Origin: Tubiluchus corallicola
Taxonomy: Eukaryota; Priapulida; Priapulimorpha; Priapulimorphida; Tubiluchidae
Assembly (NCBI GenBank): GCA_030141605.1
Contig: JAQGDQ010000669.1
Location: 50,001 to 114,000 of the forward strand
Length of the DNA: 64,000 nucleotides
Reading direction: 5' to 3'
Below, one piece after another: positions 24,360 through 36,860 of this stretch. The notes beneath the pieces were generated by a model. It saw nothing but the letters and a program-made list of their open reading frames with translations, searched no databases and was not told the DNA's origin. A program made the translations under genes and the position numbers. The stretch's first letter is position 1, and the number at the start of each line of letters is the position of its first letter.

Positions 24360-24799
24360 CCTAGGACCCCTCAAACTTTCGTAACATTTGCTCTGTTTTT
24401 TCACTACGGTTCTGTTGAAATATGTGCTAATCTGGTTTGCAATAAATAGTTATTAATGGTATTTCTTAAAGAATATTTTTATTTACAAACAAAAGATAGT
24501 TTATTCTAGTTTATTTAAAGATGTGTAATAAGTTTACTTCAAGCCACGTAAATATTACTAAAATATATCAGTCTTTCTTTCCTAGGACCCCTCAAACTTT
24601 CGCAACATTTGCTAAAAAAATCTGTCTTTTCACTACGGTTCTGTTGAAATATGTGCTAATCTGGTTTGCAATAAATAGTTATTAATGGTATTTCTTAAAG
24701 AATGTTTTTATCTACAAACAAAAGATAGCTTATTCTAGTTTATTTAAAGATTTGTAATAAGTTTACTTCAAGCCACGTAAATATTGCTAAAATATATCA
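24360..24799 (+). repeat. Tandem duplication, two 221-bp units
   Basis: 'CCTAGGACCCCTCAAACTTTCG' recurs at 24360 and 24581, and the following ~200 bases match with few differences. The units differ mainly around 24395/24615 (a short A-rich insertion). No coding frame. Confidence 0.9.
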
Positions 24800-26774
24800 T
24801 GAGTAAAAGTATTCCAGACATATGGGGGAGAATTAGAGGGTGGCTTCCATATAAGGCGCCCCATAATTTCATTACCCTAGGAGTTTCCTGCATGTCATCC
24901 CAACCCCCACCCCCGGACTGCGATGTCTATTTTTCCACAATATTTGTCATTGCAGTGGGTGCTGACTTTTAAATTCCAGCGCTCAAGATTCATAATTGGT
25001 AAAGTAAAACTTCTACGTAAAAAATTAATTTAATTTATTTCACGTACAAACAATAAAAACAAGCGTTTATAAAAACAACAAATGTTTGCATAAAAAATCA
25101 TGATGTGAAAAAGGCTTTTGTCAACATACGTAGCAACATAAACCAAACTCCTTTAAGTGGCACAAACACTTTATTATTGACTGTCTTTTCGGTACACTAC
25201 GTTGTGACTAATAGATTAAAACTGTAAAAGCTCAAATCAGTTGAAACTGGTTAACCTTGGGTAATGCATATCAGAAACCAGTCAGGTGAGAAAATGATTC
25301 ACTGTAGTCTAACTTGTTGTAAATTTGTAATGTTGCTAAAGTTGATAAAGTTCATAAACAAACTCGTGACTCAGTTCACGACACATGAAATCAATGATGG
25401 GGTAGACGCTCAGAGGCAAAATTACCTATTTATAAGCGCCTACCAAAAAGTAAAAATCTATTTAAGTCCACATCATGTAATCTAGTTTGAAAAATTTTGT
25501 GATCTGCGCTGTTACAAGCGGAAATCTTTTTACAATGTGCAGGTTAGCTATTCCAGACGGGGACATCCCTGTTTGAGCAAAAGTCGCCAAAAGCTTTTTC
25601 CTCGGTGGATCTTACAAAGAGTTTGAGCGAATGGTTACTTTTAGTTTTGTTGACAATTGCTTTAGTAAAAAATTGTCAAAATCTAGATACAGTTCTTTAT
25701 GAACAGTAAATCAGAAGTCATTTATTTCACATTACACATTTACAATAGTTTCATGTACAATATCTAGTGAAAGGGCCTACAATGGACATAATACAAATAA
25801 GAAATACTGCACAGGAAAAGCCTCAAACACTGTTCACTTATACACGAAGGTAAATGTGTTGCGGGCAATCAAAAAGCAAGGCTTTTGTTAGATTGTCCCA
25901 CACAGTGAAAGAAAAAAAGTAATAGAGATAATCTGAAAATTTAAAGTGAATCGTGTGATAAAAAAAAAATTAGTGCTTAAAATGGAATGATGTAATGAAT
26001 GAAGCTCATATATGGGATGATATAAAAGATAGAAAGACTATTTGTTGTTAATAGTACGTAAAATTAAAATAACAATGTTATCACATAAGGCTAAAGATAT
26101 TTATTTATCGTTCAAGAGAGTTTATTTACAGTCGAAGGATGTAGTATGTACCAACCACAACCTTCTGTTCTCCACGATGTCGGAAGAGCTAATAATTCAC
26201 AATTTCAACGCAGCTAGTTTGTCTACAAGTGTTGCTCATTTAGAGGCTGTCATTAAGATTTCGGTTAGTGCCCGTTAAAGCAGTGGGATTAACTGCAAAC
26301 GACTGCACGGCTTCCCGTGTGACTAACCCAACACTGGGCGCATCCATTATTCACTGCAGGGGGTGAGGTAATAAAGTCTTTTGATTACACCGAGGTTAAA
26401 TGCTGCATAAATACTTAATATACGCATTTTTACGCTTTTGTGAATCATCTACGTATGAGGGTACGTGTGCAGAAGTTTTTAGCTCGAATCCAAGCTTCGC
26501 TATTTATTTTTGCTGGTACATGCAGAGTGAAGTAATTATGAAGAGTTATGATCTAATTGTTTTCTATTTACGTGTGAACGAAAGTTTGTGCGCATGCGTA
26601 TGAAGTTGAATTCCTACTGAGTTACAAATCCTATACTCGCTCATTCTGTTATTATTATTATTATTATAAATAATTGCTAAAATTTCTTATAATAAGCAAG
26701 TCTGTGGTACATATATTAAGGACATAATTGTAATTGACCGCGTTGTATAAATACTGTTATATCATGATATCTCA

Positions 26775-26860
26775 AATAGAGAGCAGACGGTTTAGCCTAC
26801 TGCTAACGCATCCGCTCTCCGTCTGGTAGGTCATGAGTTCAATACAGCTCCCGGGCACTC
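26775..26860 (+). repeat. tRNA-like sequence
   Basis: 'GTTTAGCCTACTGCTAACGC' resembles an A-box region and 'GAGTTCAATACAGCTCCCGG' a B box, but the arms do not pair. Degenerate tRNA-derived repeat or chance. Confidence 0.3.
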
Positions 26861-27682
26861 CAAAAACTTTAAAAATCGTACCTGCTTTTGCCCTGTCTAA
26901 CGCATAGTATTTAGTGTAAAAGTGGGGTAGTAATAGTAATAAAGAGGGTTAAGGTTAGTGTTATTGCGTTCAAATCGCGTAGGGAATTGTAAACTGCTAC
27001 CTAATTAATATGACACAATAAAGAAATCTTTATTGAACGTAAATGGCCACACTGTAAACCAGATAGTGAAAAACTAATGTTATATTGCAATAGAGCCAGA
27101 TAGCAAAGGTTATTTTTCTTGATTACAGAAATCTATTTGCTTTATTAACAGTATCTTGTAAATTACTAACTATATTTCATCAATTTGAATTGCTTTTTAG
27201 CTTTTATGTGTCCGATTTATTCAACAAGCATAATGAAACAAAAACAGCTGGTATTTCCTTTAAATAGAAGAAATTCTCACGAAGAGGTGACAAGCTTTTT
27301 TCTATGTGCAGTTTTTGATCATAGGTACAAAAATAGTTTCATTGATTTTGAAACAGATAGATAGATAACATTAAAAAGCTCTGAACTTCTCTTGTTATCA
27401 ATGCTAATTATATAGCTTGGATCTAAATCTTGAAAGCAAAACATTTAATTGTTTATTGTGTATAAGAACAATAGAATTATTTGACTGAAGCCAGGTTGTT
27501 GGTGTTAACTCTTTCCCCCTGGATGGCTTCGCCACTGCTTGCTCATGGCCATCCAACATGTTGCTGCAAATAACTTACGTGTTTTAACAGAATCTGTTTT
27601 TATAAAACACGTAGTTAAAATGTTGTTAAGAAGAAGCAAGAACAGCTCTTTATTAATCTACACTTTGCCATTTCTTTCTCCA

Positions 27683-28135
<453 letters not shown>

Positions 28136-28139
28136 CAAG

Positions 28140-29222
28140 TGTAATTTAGCTCATTGTATGTAATAATATAATGTAGAAATAAGGTCTTTTTATCAAGAAA
28201 AATACTTTTTATCAAGGGCATACCATGATTTCAGACAACAAAGACGATGAAGACATCAAAAAACAAGCTGTTCTGTTTCTTTCTACGACAAACAAATTGC
28301 TAAATGAATATAAAAACTGTAGTGATGATGTAAATAATATTTGGTAAGCACCCCACTGCATCAATTATTACGGTATAGCTACTTGGAGAAACTGGATCTG
28401 TATTATATAAAAATGATTAAACGTAGCACCCAATATATTACGTATTTTTTGTCAAAAACCTATGTACCGATTTTAGTGCAAGACGATTACGTATCTCCTG
28501 CAATTTGAAGAACTTTGATTTTATTAGTACAAAATGTGTGTTTAGCTTGTATGCACATTTGTAAAACAGCTATGTAACTGTGATATCAGGTAAACGGCAA
28601 CTGTAGTCGCTAAATGGCGATCCAGCTTATGCACGTGATTATTATTTTAGTTTAGTCGAGGTAACAATAATATTTGGAACTAGGTTCTAGATGGCTTAGC
28701 CTGTTTTTGTGTATGTTTGTCAATAGTCTTTATAATTTGCATGTGACTGTATACACTTATGTAACTGTAATTACTTTGAGCGTGAAATCAAAAGCTAAAT
28801 TTAAAAATTCTCTCTCTCTCTCTTTCTCCCTTTTTCTCTCTTTTTCTCCTCTCTCTCTCCCCCTCTCTCTCCTGCCCTCTCTCTCCAACTCTCTTCCCTT
28901 TCTCTGAGGGTATACTTACTCAACAAAGGACATTAATGGAACTGAAGCAAGGTTAAAGAAGCCTGTTAAATATTGATACATTGCAACGCTTTAGTAGCTA
29001 TTGTGTAAGCTAGCATTTTAAGAAGTGTTGTTGTGCCGCAGAACTTTAATTTGGCTTCAAAAACGGCAGGAAATGGAGTCTGTTTCTTTAAGGTCACTTT
29101 TTTCTTAAGTGTCGTTCCGGCAAGACAATTTTATTTTTTTAGAAAAACCAGTTTACACAAACATTTTCCAATTTAAGCGACTGTCTTATAGGCTATGCCG
29201 ATAAATTTACTGTGGCAGAATC
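28140..29222. other. Intron DNA, no recognisable gene
   Basis: AT-rich, with a CT-rich tract at 28808-28905. Short frames lack homology or codon structure. Confidence 0.5.
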
Positions 29223-29500
29223 TATTCCACAATGCCATATTAGTCTTGATTTACGAGACGTTCAATTGTCTCTTTTTGTCTGATTTGTTAGTTTATCGGA
29301 AAATTTATGCCACTCTGCAATTGTGGCTTGAGTTGTTCGTGTGAACTTTTTCCTTGAGATTTTTTACATTTCTCACCCGTGTATGTAACTCTGCTAGGAG
29401 CAATGGGCCTAATACATAGGGGGCTTTATGCAAAAATACAGTTATGCAGTACTGTTAAATTTATCCTTTTGTCTGTAAAATGAATGTTTAAGCAAATTAG
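29223..29500 (+). repeat. Dispersed repeat K, copy 2
   Basis: Near-identical inverted partner of 1-285. Bounded on the right by a (CT)n tract starting at about 29502. No coding content or terminal repeats seen. Confidence 0.85.
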
Positions 29501-29501
29501 A

Positions 29502-29557
<56 letters not shown>

Positions 29558-29805
29558 CGATCTACCTCCTTCCCTCCCTCCCTCTCTCTCCCTCCCCCTT
29601 TCTCCCTTTCCTTTCTCATCACCCTCTCTACTTCCATTTCGTTTTTCGTACCTCTCTATCTCTATCTCTCTCTCTCTCTCTCGATCTACCCCCTTCCCTC
29701 CCTCCCTCTCTCTCCCTCTCTCTCTCTCCCCCTTTCTCCCTTTCCTTTCTCACCACGCTCTCTACCTCCATTTCATTTTTTGTACCCCCTCTCTCTGTCT
29801 CTCTG

Positions 29806-29857
<52 letters not shown>

Positions 29858-29865
29858 ATTGTGTC
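29502..29865. repeat. CT-rich tract with internal duplication
   Basis: (CT)n blocks alternate with a unit containing 'CCCTTTCTCCCTTTCCTTTC' and 'TCTACxTCCATTTC' that occurs twice about 140 bases apart (near 29600 and 29735), so the whole compound tract has been duplicated. Confidence 0.85.
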
Positions 29866-30361
29866 TGTTTCTTAACTAGAAAACTAGAATGTTTTAATAA
29901 ACACCCAAGTCTACACTCCGCGCCACAGACGCGGTTGATGGCGTACTTCTCAAAGAAGGCTATTGGCAACAAATTTCCAACAAGTCAAACAAATGTTTGA
30001 ATAGCTTTGTTAAGACCAGTCAGCTCAATTATGCAGGCTAGCCAGCACCCACTGTTTGGTTTATTGACAGGAGGGTTTATAGCTTAAATTCACCAACTCT
30101 TCAACTGACTTTAAGAGACTCTTCACTAGGCACTAATAGGTATCTCTTTTTGTTGACAGAGAGGTACAGCAGGTGAAAAGGACTATCAACATTCAGAGCA
30201 AGAAAGGGACCAAGATTTAAAAAGTATTTCAAAAAAGACACCAAGATATGAAAATATTGTTTTAAAAAACTTTCTTGGTCAGCTGGAACTGCATAAAAAA
30301 GGACAATTCTTACTAGATACGCTTCAGTTATTCCTACAACTAAATGAACAAGTTTTCATAG

Positions 30362-30656
30362 TTAAAGGAAAACAGGGTGATTTTTCATCTCCTACCCTAT
30401 TTTGAAGTACGGTAAAAAGTATACATTTTTAACACCTGTAGTAACACCAAACGTTTTCTAATAATAAAATAATGTATAAAACACTCAACTAACGAATGGC
30501 GATTACAGCAAAGAACTAGAAGTGAGGAGACGAAATTACATTTGTGTGGTAATAATTCTTTAAGTCATTCTTGCAAAAAATAGCATGCTGCTTTTAAATA
30601 TTTTATAGAGTAGATTGTTTTGACAAAAAGTTTAATATTGGGTTTGATTTTTTTAA
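30362..30656 (-). repeat. TTAA-ended repeat, module 2, internally deleted copy
   Basis: Starts 'TTAAAGGAAAACAGGGTGAT' and ends 'GGGTTTGATTTTTTTAA'. It keeps both ends of module 2 but lacks about 300 bases of the middle compared with 51009-51617. The TTAA at each end is intact. Confidence 0.75.
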
Positions 30657-30819
30657 ATAGAATAGCAGATCACCGGTCTGATTTATATACAAGAATTTCT
30701 GAACTTCGCAACAATAAACTGTTTGGTAGTGTCAGTCTCAGGTCAATAATAAATGTCAGGTTAATGGTCATTCTTTGAAATCATCTCAATACACGTAAAT
30801 ATTCTGCCACCTCTTTAAG

Positions 30820-31285
30820 AAACTCCATGAAAATCCCGATATTAGAAGCCCACAGAGATTATCAAACTCTCATGTTTCTCTATAAATATATCAACAATAT
30901 TAATGCTCCCACTTCTTAAAAACCCCAGTATGAATAACAGAACACTAAATTTAAGAAACATTAGAACGAACCATCAATATGGAAAGAATTCCATTACTAA
31001 GCAAGCAATACAACTTTGAGATTCATTACCGACATCACTAAAACACAGCAGCTCTTTATCAATATTCAAGTCTAAATTAAAAAGACATTTAATGACTCGT
31101 TTTGAATATCCGACATACGAACACGATGATACTTATTCAAATCATAATTTCATTTTTCCTAGACCTTACCAAACTAGTTTATATTTTATTTTTGAATTTC
31201 TAGTTGCACTTATAGTTTAGCTTGCACCAGACGCATTTGCCCAGAACAGTGTATGTTTTTATATGAACTAACACTGATTGTCTGT
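30820..31285 (+). pseudogene. LINE reverse-transcriptase C-terminus and 3' tail
   Basis: Two frames together give 'ILEAHRDYQTLMFLYKYINN', 'RTLNLRNIRTNHQYGKNSIT' and 'SLSIFKSKLKRHLM', the standard end of CR1/L2-like LINE polymerases. A frameshift after 'NINAPTS' and a stop in place of the expected Trp before 'DSLP' show it is dead. The tail up to about 31285 is followed closely by the (ACT)n tract. Confidence 0.75.
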
Positions 31286-31331
31286 CTTTCAATATGATGG
31301 TCAATGTTTTTAAAATGGCAAATAAGGATTT

Positions 31332-31369
31332 TACTACTACTACTACTGCTACTGCTACTGCTACTACTG

Positions 31370-31425
<56 letters not shown>

Positions 31426-31453
31426 GCTATTGCTACTGCTACTGCTGCTACTG

Positions 31454-31542
<89 letters not shown>

Positions 31543-31543
31543 G

Positions 31544-31579
<36 letters not shown>

Positions 31580-31580
31580 G
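31332..31580. repeat. (ACT)n microsatellite
   Basis: About 250 bases of ACT with GCT interruptions; Thr-rich and Leu-rich frames are artefacts. Confidence 0.97.
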
Positions 31581-31785
31581 GTGATAAGTAAGTTGATTGT
31601 TAAATACATGCGTTCGGTATCTTCTTGTACCATTATCAAGTGCCTAAAATTTAAAGAGAATTTTATCATCAACCTTAACTAAACTTTTTATCGTGTGAAA
31701 TGAATTTAATTAAATTATGGATCTGATAAGTATTGAGAAGTTCAGTTAGTGTTGCTAATAACTGCTAACTAGTTTTAAAATTAGT

Positions 31786-32088
31786 CGATGTACCGCTGTG
31801 CTCACGCATGTTGTTGTTCGTCATAAACTAACCCAGCTGAACTGAAATGTACAGCACCTGCTTTTTGTGCAATGTGTTTCCGAAATGTAGGCGCTAGTGC
31901 CCGTCTAACTAGCGAATGGCGAAATGCATGTTACCACCAAGAATTAGTGACGGGAACGCGAAATTGTTTCTGTGTGGTAATAATTCTTCCACACAAGTCA
32001 TTTTTGAAAAAAATAGTTTGTTTCCTTTCAATATTTTTCAGCAGATTGTTTTGATCTACAGTTTAAGATTGGGTCCGGTTTGCTTTAA
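31786..32088 (-). repeat. TTAA-ended repeat, module 2, half copy
   Basis: Matches the terminal half of 51009-51617: 'TTCCGAAATGTAGGCGCTAG', 'ACTAGCGAATGGCGAAATGC' and 'GGGTCCGGTTTGCTTTAA' ending at 32088. The other half is missing. Confidence 0.75.
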
Positions 32089-32504
32089 CAAATTGAGATT
32101 TTGATTCATTCATACCAAACAGATGGCGCTGTTTCTTGCTATTATAACGAACTTTCATTTTAAGCAGTAATTTTTGTGCAGTAAGTAATGACTTCCAGTG
32201 ACAGGGTACACCGGCTACACCCTTTGCAAAGATTTTTAGTCAAAGTTCAGAATGCTTTTAAGCTGTTATCACCTGCAGATTTGCCAATAAAAAATTGGAT
32301 GCTTCTTTCAGGTTTCAGCGCCCGGGGGTTTAAGCAGTATGATTAAAAATATTAGCTGGCCAGTATATTAGGTAGGCGGTACTCATGTCTTTCATTATCA
32401 ACTCATACGCATGCGTGAACTTTTACTAAAACACGCGCCGACACCTAATTCGGTGGCACAGACCTTATCTATTCATCTGTTCACCCCTTAAAATCTTCGA
32501 ATAC

Positions 32505-33010
32505 CAATATTGCCGAATTGTAACTGCGGATTTCGATTTGAGTCTGTTGAACACTTTTTGTTGCACTGCCCATTGTATCAACTAGCTAGGGTTGTTATGT
32601 TTGATAAGTTAAATGAAATACTTCTGCCTGAAAACCTTCATATAGCTACCTTAGGAACTAATGATCTGTTGAAGTTGTTATTATTCGGAAAAGATGAATT
32701 TAACTATGTTGCTAACTGTAAAATATTCCAATGTATACATGACAATATATTACGTACTAAACGCTTCCAGTAGTTTCTATCTGATACGAAATGCATCAGT
32801 CTTAAATATTCGTTCATTAATATTTTCTAACCGTCATTTTCTACTAATATCTAATGTATTCTTGTAGTAAAACTTGTCAGCTTGTGTAGTTATAGTCTAT
32901 TCTTACTGTAAATGTTCTTGTAAATAGTGTTTAAAGTCTGTTGTGGCGAGGATCCTAAATCATGTTGTTCAAACTGTCTGATCCAATCCTATAATAAATT
33001 ATATATAAAC
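32505..33010 (+). pseudogene. LINE C-terminal zinc-knuckle region and 3' tail
   Basis: An open frame to 32773 begins in 'LPNCNCGFRFESVEHFLLHC' and continues 'PLYQLARVVMFDKLNEILLP'. C-x-C-G, then E-x-V-E-H-F-L-L-x-C-P is the Cys/His motif at the end of several non-LTR retrotransposon proteins. The frame is intact to its stop at 32771-32773, and the tail to about 33010 is shared with 10928 (-) and 49894 (+). The sequence upstream of 32505 is unrelated, so this is a 5'-truncated insertion, the best preserved of the three. Confidence 0.75.
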
Positions 33011-33405
33011 TAAGCTAAACTAAAATCTTCGAATATTTTCTCAAGATACTACTTTCAAGAAAACGTTAAACGTCTGTGCTAAATTACAAAATTTAATATG
33101 CAAGCCAATTTAACTAAAGGTAATAATAATCATTGAAACAGAATTCCTACATATATATTATAAAGTGAGAAAAGCATCCAAAATCAAGAAAGATGTTGCA
33201 TCACAAAAAGAAGAGACCGGGCTGGAAAACTAGGGACCTATTTTAATGCAAAAATGGCTCAAACACCAATTGGAGTTTATTAGTAAGCTTCACCACTTGA
33301 TCAATTTCTAAAATATAGTAGATCACTGCAAAGTTAGCTGCTTGGAACAGATTTCTTGTACAAAGATCCAAATGGACACAAAAAAAGTGAGATTCACGTA
33401 TTTTT

Positions 33406-33840
33406 TTGTTCAAGTTACAAAAACAGTTTACGCCTTTTTACAAAAATAGTGTATGCCTTTTGCAAAAACGGTGTATGCTTTTTATAGAAATAGTACATGC
33501 TTTTTACAAAAATAGTGTCTGCTTTTCACAAAAATTGTGTATGGTCTTTACAGAAATAGCATTATATGTTTTTTATAGAAACTGTGAGTGCTTTTTAAAA
33601 AACTAGCGCATACTTTTTTAAAAAAATGGTGTATGATTATTGCAAAAATCGTGTATGCCATTTACAAAAACTGTGTATGCTTTTTATAAAAACAGTTTGC
33701 CTTTTACAAAAATAGTGTATGCCTTTTTCAAAAACGGTGTATGCTATTTACAAAAACAGTGCATGCCTTTTGCAAAAAGTGTGCTTGGTTTTTACAAAAA
33801 TAGTACATGCCATTTACAAAATAGTGCATGTTTTTTTCTT
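33406..33840 (+). repeat. Degenerate ~24-bp minisatellite, about 18 units
   Basis: Units resemble 'GCTTTTTACAAAAATAGTGTAT'. The spacing is mostly 24 bases, so some frames read an 8-residue repeat ('FYKNSVCF'). Stops and frame changes interrupt it; I treat it as non-coding. Confidence 0.8.
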
Positions 33841-34091
33841 TTGCTAGAACGAATGATAGGTTTATCATACGAAATCACAGAAAAAAAAACAGTGGTTCAT
33901 GGGCAGTAATAATTATAATAATTTCGTTAAGGACCTTGTCCAGGAAAAACACCACAAGTAACTCAATATTTATTACCAATTTGCTCAGATTATTACTATC
34001 CGCTTAGCAATAAACCTATAATTTCGATAAACACGCGCGCTTGGTCGAAGAACCAGGCGGTACCCTTTTTAATTTATTGATAACCTAATGG

Positions 34092-34166
34092 TAAGTCGCG
34101 GTCGGGAGCTGAACCCGCGACCTCCCGGCTAGGAAGCGCGCACGCTACCATTGACCTACATCCCGG
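34092..34166 (-). repeat. tRNA-like sequence, probable SINE head or tRNA relic
   Basis: On the - strand, 'TAGGTCAATGGTAGCG' (A-box-like) is followed at normal tRNA spacing by 'CGCGGGTTCAGCTCCCG', which forms a T-arm with a 7-base loop; the middle resembles an anticodon arm ('CGCTTCCTAGC'). The acceptor stem does not close and the D-arm pairs poorly, so it is not a functional tRNA. Confidence 0.45.
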
Positions 34167-34805
34167 CAAAACGGATTTCCTCCTTCTATCGGGGACCAAA
34201 CAAAATAGCTACATTTTCAGACCACAATTCTTTATTACGCAGTATAAAAATGCCGCTTTGATCCTCATGATTTACGCTAACTCGAAAATTATTGTCAGTA
34301 ATCGACTATTAAGAAACTCAATGTGCACTTGAATAGGTATTTGTGTACATACGGTGCGTGTGCTACATAGAAATTGCCCATTTTAGAACCTAATTTTATG
34401 GAACAAACAAGTTATAAGGGGATTACGTGCTGCTAATTTATGGCGCAGTTAATAGGATATAATAGAATGAAAATACAGAGAAACAGGAATTCGTCAGACT
34501 TGAAAATTTCGAACAAACTCTTTTCATATCTGGGCGTTGTTTCTTTTATAGCATTTTTCAAAGTTTATGTACAGATTGTATTACACGCAAATGACTGTTT
34601 TAGTGAAAGTAGTCAAAAATAGAGGTTTTAGGTTACTCGCAACTGATAGCGTCAGCGAAAGTTAGCCAAAAATGGGCATTTTTGGTTATATGGTATGCCC
34701 GTTGCGTCAATCGCAAGCGCAAATGGTTATCATCAGTTGTACCTAACTGGCAACATCTTAATACTGGCATAGAATTCGCTGGTGAGCTATTAGAAATGGA
34801 CCAAA

Positions 34806-34890
34806 ACATGCCTTGATTACAAGGGGCTGCATTAATGATCATGCGAATGAGCTTGCAATCCAAAGGTCTCTGGTTCAAATCAAGGCTGCA
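34806..34890 (+). repeat. tRNA-like sequence, possible SINE head
   Basis: 'AAAGGTCTCTGGTTCAAATC' (34863-34882) has a B box and closely matches the element at 10613-10685. The region before it contains 'GCGAATGAGCTTGCAATCC', like a decayed anticodon arm. Confidence 0.4.
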
Positions 34891-35122
34891 GATTTTTAAT
34901 ATTCCCTCTGAGTGGGATACTTTTACCGGTTCACAGGCTCAATATATACAGTTACCCGGACTCTAGTCTTGCTGCAAATTTCAACAGTAAACAGTTTAGT
35001 CATTAAATGATTCAGGCATGTACAAAAGTGTACTAAACTCCTTTAGTACACATGGATTATAACTAATTATTAAACAATACACAGTATAATGATTAAATTT
35101 TTGTTTTTGGTTGCTTTTTCAG

Positions 35123-35581
35123 GCAGTGTACAGAAACTATCTGGTGGCTTGCAAGTGTCATGGCGTCAGCGGTTCATGCAGCCTCAAAACGTGCTGGCAA
35201 CAGTTAGCTCCATTCCGCAAGATCGGTGATTGGCTGAAAGCCAAGTATGATGGCGCCACTGAGGTGCGCATAAATCGGCGCGGAAAATTACAGCTCGCCA
35301 ATAAAAAATTCAACCTCCCCACGGGTGAGGATCTAGTGTACATGGACACGTCTCCCGACTACTGTAGTTACAGTCCCAAGACGGGATCATTTGGCACGAA
35401 GGGAAGGGAATGCAACAAGACGTCCCAGGGGATGGACGGATGCACTCTACTCTGCTGCGGGCGGGGTTACAACACGGAAAAGGTCGTCATGACGGAAAGG
35501 TGCGAATGTAAATTTCATTGGTGCTGTTACGTGAAATGTCAAACTTGCACAAACGTGATGGACAAGCACACGTGCAAGTAA
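35123..35581 (+). CDS. Wnt5: Wnt5 ligand, C-terminal exon
   Basis: Begins after the acceptor at 35121-35122 in phase 0, continuing 'NNEAGRR' of the previous exon with '[20 protein letters not shown]', and ends at TAA 35579-35581. It encodes 152 residues. '[14 protein letters not shown]' is the Wnt thumb hairpin; the Ser after VSG is the one acylated by Porcupine. '[12 protein letters not shown]', '[20 protein letters not shown]' (NKT glycosylation sequon) and '[17 protein letters not shown]' are Wnt5-type C-terminal cysteine-knot features, ending in the usual 'CK'. All expected cysteines appear present and no frame break occurs. A vertebrate-style intron within this part is absent. The nearest AATAAA downstream is at 37230-37235, so a long 3' UTR containing the 58-bp array is possible. 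Confidence 0.97.
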   Translation, partial: AVYRNYLVACKCHGVSGSCSLKTCWQQLAPFRKIGDWLKAKYDGATEVRINRRGKLQLANKKFNLPTGEDLVYMDTSPDYCSYSPKTGSFGTKGRECNKTSQGMDGCTLLCCGRGYNTEKVVMTERCECKFHWCCYVKCQTCTNVMDKHTCK

Positions 35582-36104
35582 ACAAGTGAACAGTAAAACT
35601 CTACGCAACATGGTGCCCGCTTCGCAGAATTTGCATCTGTCTTAAAAACAATCTTTCGATCACTAGGACATTTGGCTGCCATTTTGAACACAGTGACCAC
35701 CTCAGATGATAGTGATGCTTCAGTTGATTCTACAATTCACTTAAATGGCACAACCAAGTTATAAAGTCGCGTTAATTATTACTTTTTTACGCCGTAACGT
35801 CTTGCATTGATCACAAGTAGGACCAGGGATGTCTCCCTTTTTTTCGCAGACGTCCCTAGGCCCTGTTTGAAATTACGACATACTGGAATTAAGCGGCTAC
35901 GCCATTTTACCCTTTTCTACCATTACTAAATGGCATTATGGTTTGGCCTTATATTTGTAGCCTTCTCCTTCTGAAACAAAATGTATTTTTTCAATCAAAC
36001 CTATAAAATTATTATCTAAGTCCTAACTCCACTAGCTTCTAGGCCTAGTCATATTAATTTATAGATAGTGAGAATTTTTATAAGGTTCAAACACAGCAAC
36101 AAAA
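35582..36104. other. Wnt5 3' flank
   Basis: Probable 3' UTR or flank. No second gene and no AATAAA within it. Confidence 0.5.
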
Positions 36105-36860
36105 AATTAGGTTAAAGGCACTTGACTTTGAAAAGCACAACTATGAGCAAACTGAGCATCGAAGGTCAACATTAGATGTGCTTGACCTTGAAAGTTCCTA
36201 CTATAAATGCTCTGCAATGAAGATGAACGTTAAATGCACTTGACCTATGAAACTTAGTACTAGATGCAGTAGTGCTTGGAACTTACTACTATGAACACTG
36301 AACAAGAAACATCAATGTTAAATGCTGTTGACCTTGAAATTTACTACTATAAACACTCAAAAAGGAAAATCAATGTTAAATGCAGTTGACCTTGAAATTT
36401 ACTACTATAAACACTCAACAAGGAAAATCAATGTTAAATGGATTTGACCTTGAAATGTACTACTATAAACACTCAACAAGGAAAATCAATGTTAAATGGA
36501 TTTGACCTTGAAATTTACTACTATAAACACTCAACAAGGAAAATCAATGTTAAATGGATTTGACCTTGAAATTTGCTACTATAAACACTCAACAAGGAAA
36601 ATCAATGTTAAGTGGATTTGACCTTGGAATTTACTACTATAAACACGCAACAAGGAAAATCAATGTTAAATGAACTTGACCTTGAGATTTACTACTATAA
36701 TCACTTGGCAACGAAAATCAGGGTTAAACGTTAAAAAACGCACTTGACCTTAAAACTTACTACTATGGACAAATTGAGTAATGAAGGTCAAGGCAAAATG
36801 CATTTGACCTTGAGAATTACCACTATGAGCAAACATAAGCAATGAAAATTCGGGTTAAAT
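36105..36860 (+). repeat. 58-bp tandem array carrying TGACCTTGA half-sites
   Basis: About 12 diverged units, with the middle six nearly identical and spaced 58 bases apart. The unit reads approximately 'TTGACCTTGAAATTTACTAC', 'TATAAACACTCAACAAGGAA', 'AATCAATGTTAAATGGAT'. Exact TGACCTTGA occurs at 36183, 36329, 36387, 36445, 36503, 36561, 36677 and 36805, with single-base variants at 36619 and 36745. The reverse complement, TCAAGGTCA, is the monomer site of ERR and FTZ-F1/SF-1 (NR5A) receptors. Whether the array is regulatory is not shown. Confidence 0.9.

Noticed and set aside
34092-34166. Functional tRNA gene on the - strand
   Set aside because: A and B boxes and a T-arm are visible, but the acceptor stem does not pair and the D-arm is poor.
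36105-36860. CRISPR-like array (58-bp periodic repeats)
   Set aside because: Units are contiguous tandem repeats with no unique spacers, in an intron-containing animal genome.
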